Assembly: GCA_002350855.1 (NCBI GenBank)
Contig: DEFM01000016.1
Coordinates: 1 to 10,617, forward strand
Length of the DNA stretch: 10,617 nt
From: Prevotellaceae bacterium UBA2852
GTDB lineage: Bacteria > Bacteroidota > Bacteroidia > Bacteroidales > Bacteroidaceae
Direction of reading: 5' to 3'
Position numbers and translations under genes: made by a program. Below are positions 8,101 to 10,617 of the stretch, in pieces. Each line of letters begins with the position of its first letter. Within the stretch, counting starts at the first letter, position 1. The notes under the pieces were generated by a model. That model did not search any database. It was not told the DNA's origin and saw only the letters and a list, made by a program, of their open reading frames with translations.

Positions 8101-8244
8101 CTGCATCTGAGCAACCTGCGCCTCTATGCTACAGCCAGTAACCTGTTCTGCCTCACACCATATAAGGGCTTCGACCCAGAAACTGGCGACTATGGCTATC
8201 CTCCTGTGAAGACATTCACCTTCGGACTTAACGTTTCGTTCTAA
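5137..8244 (+). CDS. SusC/RagA-family TonB-dependent outer-membrane oligosaccharide porin
   Basis: A 1035-residue outer-membrane transporter that, with SusD as its lid, imports oligosaccharides using TonB energy. Residues 1-21 are a signal peptide ending QIMA before QTTV. About 22-95 is the carboxypeptidase-regulatory-like (CarboxypepD_reg) beta domain (VTGNVKDGTGEPIIGASV). The TonB box follows (DEVVVVGT, 101-108), then the plug at about 115-230 with SusC hallmarks: VNQALQGRVSGV, IRVRGINTINSG, DPIYVVDGM and ATALYGSRGANGVVLITTKK. The rest, 231-1035, is the 22-strand barrel, ending in FTFGLNVSF, whose terminal aromatic residue is the barrel assembly signal. Length is normal and the frame is unbroken. 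It sits 25 bp after the GH36 gene and 24 bp before susD, so it is co-transcribed. No N-terminal STN/anti-sigma signalling domain is present, so control by an ECF/FecR pair is not expected; this fits control by the divergent regulator. Cargo is inferred as alpha-galactosides from the neighbouring enzyme. Confidence 0.96.
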   Translation: MKQRILFLMMALFGLYGQIMAQTTVTGNVKDGTGEPIIGASVIVTGTSNGTVTDFDGNFSMKANEGDELTISYIGFVTQKVKVNGSAPINITLLEDNAELDEVVVVGTIMKKSDLTGAVGSVDGKTLAEKPVTNVNQALQGRVSGVFVEPGARPSDDSGIRVRGINTINSGSDPIYVVDGMVMTNEFGGFSSINPNDVEHLEVLKDASATALYGSRGANGVVLITTKKGASKGSVTYDGWLSISSMTQRPKTMDATDLANLRIDAFANGYLRNNPSENRDSYINGTLLGNNLAFSDQEFQSRNGNRWNSYDWLKEVTRTGVQHNHNVSFSKAFDKGNVYFSLNYSNLKGIVKGSDQQRYSGRINAEYNVKEWLKVGTNTTFTRTEDAIPTDDVYNKALSANPILDFHPYKNAATRYLPQYLTVYYQALTENYNNEYNPFNSMDVQQDRTRTRLASSNFININPIKGLNFRSTLSVDYAAQTWYSYTPGNIQESVRHESGDAIAQHERYEQTNWQWDNSLSYDTQIDKHKLNVMVGTSLSRDHNNYDLARGYRFPSDHLGYHELAGAAAFEKTVIDSDFGTSTLQSYIARANYNYDSRYFLTATARYDGSSKFGDGHRWGIFPSFSFAWEVTNEKFMQNQNVFSRLKVRAGYGMVGNQDIANYVYATWYNPVAQRQTVDGNTVGVAGYATSGLRGTPAITWEKQKQFNFGIDFGFLKNRITASFDVFYIINDNLLMQHSLAETTGYNSTWENIGKVENKGLELSVNARIIDQKDFGWNFGGNISYDGNKVTKLYGDVDKILNGTEREGNIFLNEPLHTIYTYRAGGIANESNRSEWEGKDYNGHTVEVGDLFVKDISGPDGKPDGIINEYDRDIVGKTDPKVYGGFNTDFRYKNFTLNAIFTYALGAKKISGYYEDLVNSVGLSMASPDLADRWSSSNLGAEFPRVVSNSSGYNGYKPSDTDLTVQNANYLRLSTLTLAYNFDRSIIGKLHLSNLRLYATASNLFCLTPYKGFDPETGDYGYPPVKTFTFGLNVSF

Positions 8245-8268
8245 TTCATCATTTTATAATTGACAGTT

Positions 8269-9858
8269 ATGATTACCAAGATATTTAAATCCGTATGCGC
8301 TGTTAGCGCAATCTGTGGTCTCGTTGCTTGTTCCGATTTCCTGGAGCAGGAGAATCAGACCCAACTTTCAGAGTCTCAGGTTCTTTCCGACGTGGAACTG
8401 GCCGACCTGAACATGAAGAGCATCTATGATGCCTTTAAGGAGAACTATAAGGACGAACGCTGCTGGGTGCTCCTGCAGGGAACGGACGAGATTCAGGTAG
8501 GAGCCCTTCAGGCTAAGGATGCCAACACGGCAGCGTGGGACTTCTGCGACGGAGCCATGAACTCAGAGAACGGTTATGTACGTAATGCCTGGAACTACCG
8601 TTGGTCAGTCATTGCCAATGCCGCCAAGATAGTACGTGCCATGGGTGCCACTAATCCCCAGGCGGGTTCGCGTGAGGAACAGTTGATGGGCGAGGCTGCT
8701 TTTGTGCGTGGTTTCCTGACTTATCAGGCCACGATGATCTGGGGGCGCGTGCCCATCATTGACCAACAGCGCATTGCCGATGGATCGCTGACCACAGCCC
8801 GTCAGCCGTTGAAAGATGTCTGGCAGTTCATTATCGATGACTTCACAATGGCAACCAAGGCTCCAAGCAAAAATGATGAGGGTCGTGCAACCAGTTATGC
8901 AGGATGGACTATGCTCGGCAAGGCTTACATGTCGGCACCGGAGGAAACAGGCTTGCGTGATTTCGCAAAGGCTAAGGAATGTTTTGAGAAAGTAATGGAT
9001 GGTACCTATAGTTTGCTGGCAGACTATAATGATCTTTGGGACTATACCAAAGATGCCAAGAGTGAGGTTATATTCACTAATACATTCTCTTGTGCCCGTG
9101 GATATGCAAATCAAGTACAGTTCCAGATTGGTTCACGTGCTGCCCAAAACTGGTTTAGCGATGCTTGCTACTTTGCTGGTTACGATCACTCCGTACCGAC
9201 TGTTCATGCCTATGAGACTATTGAGAATGGCGGTATTTGGGAAAAAGGTGACACCCGTAAGGATGCCTCTTTGCGCTACGACTTCTCTTACAATGGTGTA
9301 CAGCCTGACCTCAGCAGTCTCACTTGGGAAGGTCTGAGTGAGGAAGACCACGACGAGTTGAAGCCGCATATCAAGAAGTACGAGGACTTCCGTACTGATG
9401 CTGCATCTGGCTTGGAGGTCAACAACATGTGGCTTTCTGGTAAGAACATCCCCGTGCTGCGCTATGCCGATGTACTGCTTTGCTATGCCGAGTGCTTGAA
9501 TGAACTGGGACAGACCTCACAGGCAGAGACATATGTTAATCAGGTTCGTACTCGTGCCTTTGGCGGTACTTTGCCAACAGAAGCCCGTTGGAATGGGTTG
9601 AGCCAGACCGACTTCCGCGAGCAGATGCAGGATGAACGTATCCGTGAACTCTTCGGTGAGAACTGGCGTCGCTATGACCTCATCCGTACAGGTCAGTTCC
9701 TGCCTCGCTTGAAGAAGTACAACAAGTGGGCTGCCCAAAGTGTAGCTGCGGGCACCTTCAAGGACTATCTGCAACTCTGGCCTATTCCCTTGACCGAACT
9801 GAACCAGAACACAGATATGCGCATCGATGGCAAGTTCGACCAGAACGAAGGATATTAA
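8269..9858 (+). CDS. SusD/RagB-family surface glycan-binding lipoprotein
   Basis: A 529-residue lipoprotein that binds glycan at the cell surface and closes over the SusC porin. The N-terminus MITKIFKSVCAVSAICGLVAC is a lipoprotein signal peptide with lipobox LVAC; C21 would be lipidated and is followed by the common SusD start SDFLE. I place the start at the ATG at 8269 rather than the in-frame TTG at 8260, because ATG gives a standard signal peptide and a 24-bp gap from susC. The N-terminal SusD-like helical TPR region covers about 25-330 (AAFVRGFLTYQATMIWGRVP near 143-162). The RagB/SusD C-terminal domain covers about 330-529, with NIPVLRYADVLLCYAECLNE (393-412), ERIRELFGENWRRYDLIRTG (456-475) and LWPIPLTELNQN (503-514). 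Length is typical and the frame intact. A strong hairpin lies about 75 bp downstream, so this is probably the last gene of the main transcript. Confidence 0.95.
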   Translation: MITKIFKSVCAVSAICGLVACSDFLEQENQTQLSESQVLSDVELADLNMKSIYDAFKENYKDERCWVLLQGTDEIQVGALQAKDANTAAWDFCDGAMNSENGYVRNAWNYRWSVIANAAKIVRAMGATNPQAGSREEQLMGEAAFVRGFLTYQATMIWGRVPIIDQQRIADGSLTTARQPLKDVWQFIIDDFTMATKAPSKNDEGRATSYAGWTMLGKAYMSAPEETGLRDFAKAKECFEKVMDGTYSLLADYNDLWDYTKDAKSEVIFTNTFSCARGYANQVQFQIGSRAAQNWFSDACYFAGYDHSVPTVHAYETIENGGIWEKGDTRKDASLRYDFSYNGVQPDLSSLTWEGLSEEDHDELKPHIKKYEDFRTDAASGLEVNNMWLSGKNIPVLRYADVLLCYAECLNELGQTSQAETYVNQVRTRAFGGTLPTEARWNGLSQTDFREQMQDERIRELFGENWRRYDLIRTGQFLPRLKKYNKWAAQSVAAGTFKDYLQLWPIPLTELNQNTDMRIDGKFDQNEGY

Positions 9859-9861
9859 GGT

Positions 9862-9895
9862 TTTGATTCATACAAAGCATTGTTAGTTAGTTTAG
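9862..9895 (+). promoter_or_regulatory. Weak candidate promoter for galK
   Basis: TTTG at 9862-9865 and TAGTTTAG at 9888-9895 (one mismatch to TAnnTTTG) are 22 bp apart, slightly long for a Bacteroidota promoter. This is the best pair I can find before galK, and it lies upstream of the hairpin, so a transcript from here would have to pass the hairpin to reach galK. Low confidence. Confidence 0.2.
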
Positions 9896-9899
9896 TTAG
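9883..9899 (+). repeat. Tandem TTAGTTAG direct repeat
   Basis: TTAGTTAG is present at 9883-9890 and again at 9892-9899, with one T between the copies. It lies 24 bp after the susD stop. It may be a simple low-complexity tract; a regulator site for galK is possible but unsupported. Confidence 0.35.
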
Positions 9900-9933
9900 T
9901 ATTTCCTGCTAAGGCAGAAGATTGTTTTTCAGG

Positions 9934-9972
9934 AAGGAAGGCACGGAGGTCTTGGATTGCCGTGCCTTCTTT
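9934..9972 (+). terminator. Strong hairpin after susD, Rho-independent terminator or attenuator
   Basis: AAGGAAGGCACGG (9934-9946) pairs with CCGTGCCTTCTTT (9960-9972) to form a 13-bp stem with a single G-U pair and a 13-base loop. The stem ends in a short T-rich run and then TATAAAAA. It is well placed to end the GH36-susC-susD transcript. It stops only 22 bp before the galK ATG, so it may instead act as a leader attenuator or partial terminator that lowers galK relative to susD. Confidence 0.75.
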
Positions 9973-9994
9973 ATAAAAACTTAAAACGAAAAAC

Positions 9995-10540
9995 ATGGAA
10001 CAAGTACAACTTACGGTCGAAGATATTAGAGACCGTTTCCAAATGAAGTTTAAAGGCGCCGTAGGTAATGTCTATGCTGCACCGGGTCGTATCAATCTTA
10101 TCGGCGAGCATACCGACTACAACGGTGGCTATGTCTTCCCTGGTGCTGTAGATAAGGGAATGGTTGCAGAAGTGCGCCCTAATGGCACTGATTTAGTTAG
10201 GGCTTTTGCCATTGATTTATATGAGACTGTAGAATTTGACATCAACAACCCAGAGGGGCCAAAGGAAAGTTGGGCAAGATACATCTACGGTATCTGTCAG
10301 GAGATGAAAGCTCGTGGCGTTGACGTGAAAGGTTTCGATACTGCCTTTAGCGGTGATGTCCCCCTTGGCTCTGGCATGTCGTCATCTGCGGCCTTGGAGA
10401 GTTGCTATGCTTTTGCTATCAATGACCTCTTTGGCGACAACAAGGTGGAGAAGATTGAACTGGCTCGTGCAGGACAGGCCACGGAGCATAATTTAAAGAA
10501 TAGGAGATTTGAATATGAAGAAGACAATAGTGAGCACTAA
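9995..10540 (+). pseudogene. galK: Galactokinase, 3'-truncated and joined to foreign sequence
   Basis: Galactokinase (GHMP kinase family) phosphorylates galactose to galactose-1-phosphate, the entry step of the Leloir pathway in the cytoplasm. The frame gives 181 residues, whereas the enzyme is normally about 380-390. Residues 1-166 are normal: the galactokinase signature GRINLIGEHTDYNGG (31-45) and the GHMP ATP-binding motif PLGSGMSSSAALE (123-135). Similarity ends at GQATEHN (160-166, codons to 10492), just where the family continues with the YVGVNCGIMDQ segment carrying the catalytic aspartate. Instead 15 unrelated residues (LKNRRFEYEEDNSEH) lead to a TAA at 10538-10540. The catalytic aspartate, the C-terminal third motif and the second lobe are missing, so the product should be inactive. 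The 3' part overlaps the start of another gene in a different frame, so the break is a join between two loci, not a point mutation. It fits the alpha-galactosidase locus as the natural consumer of its product. Confidence 0.88.
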
Positions 10541-10617
10541 TTGGCTGAATAAGGTGATTGCAGCCATGATGATGATGGCCATCACATCAGCAATGCCAGC
10601 AATGGCAGGAAATAAGA
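10515..10617 (+). CDS. N-terminus of an unidentified secreted protein, partial
   Basis: From the ATG at 10515 the frame stays open to the end of the window (34 codons). The peptide is a classic Sec signal: a basic start (MKKTIVSTNWLNK), a hydrophobic methionine-rich core (VIAAMMMMAITSAM), and a PAMA-GNK cleavage site after about residue 31. There is a purine-rich AGGAGA at 10503-10508, 6 bases before the ATG, a better ribosome site than those of the sugar genes. It overlaps the aberrant tail of galK in another frame; its leader begins right at the galK break, so it came with the sequence to the right of the join. There is too little protein to name a family. Confidence 0.6.
   Translation, partial: MKKTIVSTNWLNKVIAAMMMMAITSAMPAMAGNK

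Noticed and set aside
8260..8268. TTG start for the SusD gene nine bases upstream of the ATG
   Set aside because: The ATG at 8269 gives a normal lipoprotein signal peptide; the TTG adds nothing and is a rare start codon in this group.
9883..9899. TTAGTTAG tandem repeat as an integration site or iteron
   Set aside because: There are only two copies, it is low in complexity, and there is no recombinase or replication gene nearby.
1..10617. CRISPR array, tRNA or rRNA genes, insertion sequences, integrase or att sites
   Set aside because: I looked for regular repeat-spacer structure, tRNA-like folds, transposase or recombinase motifs and long terminal repeats, and saw none.

Overview
The window looks like a Bacteroidota chromosome segment, most likely from a Prevotella/Segatella-type gut or rumen organism. 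The reasons are a SusC/SusD pair, a membrane-spanning SusR-like regulator with TPRs, promoter -7 elements of the Bacteroidota form TAnnTTTG, weak or absent Shine-Dalgarno sequences, and a galactokinase start typical of that group. This assignment is inference; no marker gene is present.

Left edge (1-1040): the 3' end of an AAA-type ATPase with a DUF234/PD-(D/E)XK-like tail, followed by a small graveyard of regulators. On the minus strand there is an AraC-family DNA-binding domain that has lost its sensor domain and carries a one-base frameshift. On the plus strand there is an XRE-type helix-turn-helix gene, also frameshifted by one base and cut short where it meets the next gene.

Core (1040-9972): a compact, intact polysaccharide/oligosaccharide utilisation locus. 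A DUF6377 (SusR-like) membrane regulator on the minus strand diverges from a plus-strand operon of a secreted GH36 alpha-galactosidase, a SusC-type TonB-dependent porin and a SusD-type surface lipoprotein, with gaps of about 25 bp. The divergent intergenic region has a TAACTTTG -7 element facing each way and three copies of CTACTTA. Two copies are 11 bp apart just upstream of the operon promoter; the third is 77 bp (7 x 11) away, at a matching distance from the regulator's promoter. Predicted logic: SusD and SusC capture and import small alpha-galactosides (raffinose, stachyose, melibiose or similar), the periplasmic GH36 releases galactose, and the regulator senses an oligosaccharide in the periplasm and switches on transcription. 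A strong hairpin follows susD.

Right edge (9995-10617): a galactokinase gene (galK), the natural next step for the released galactose, is intact only for its first 166 residues. It then changes abruptly into unrelated sequence that holds the start of a new secreted-protein gene. The PUL core is therefore undamaged but bordered on both sides by broken genes, which suggests rearrangement at its edges (or, on the right, an assembly join). I see no CRISPR array, tRNA, rRNA, transposase or integrase. The most interesting signals are the phased CTACTTA boxes, the galK junction and the hairpin placed directly in front of galK.
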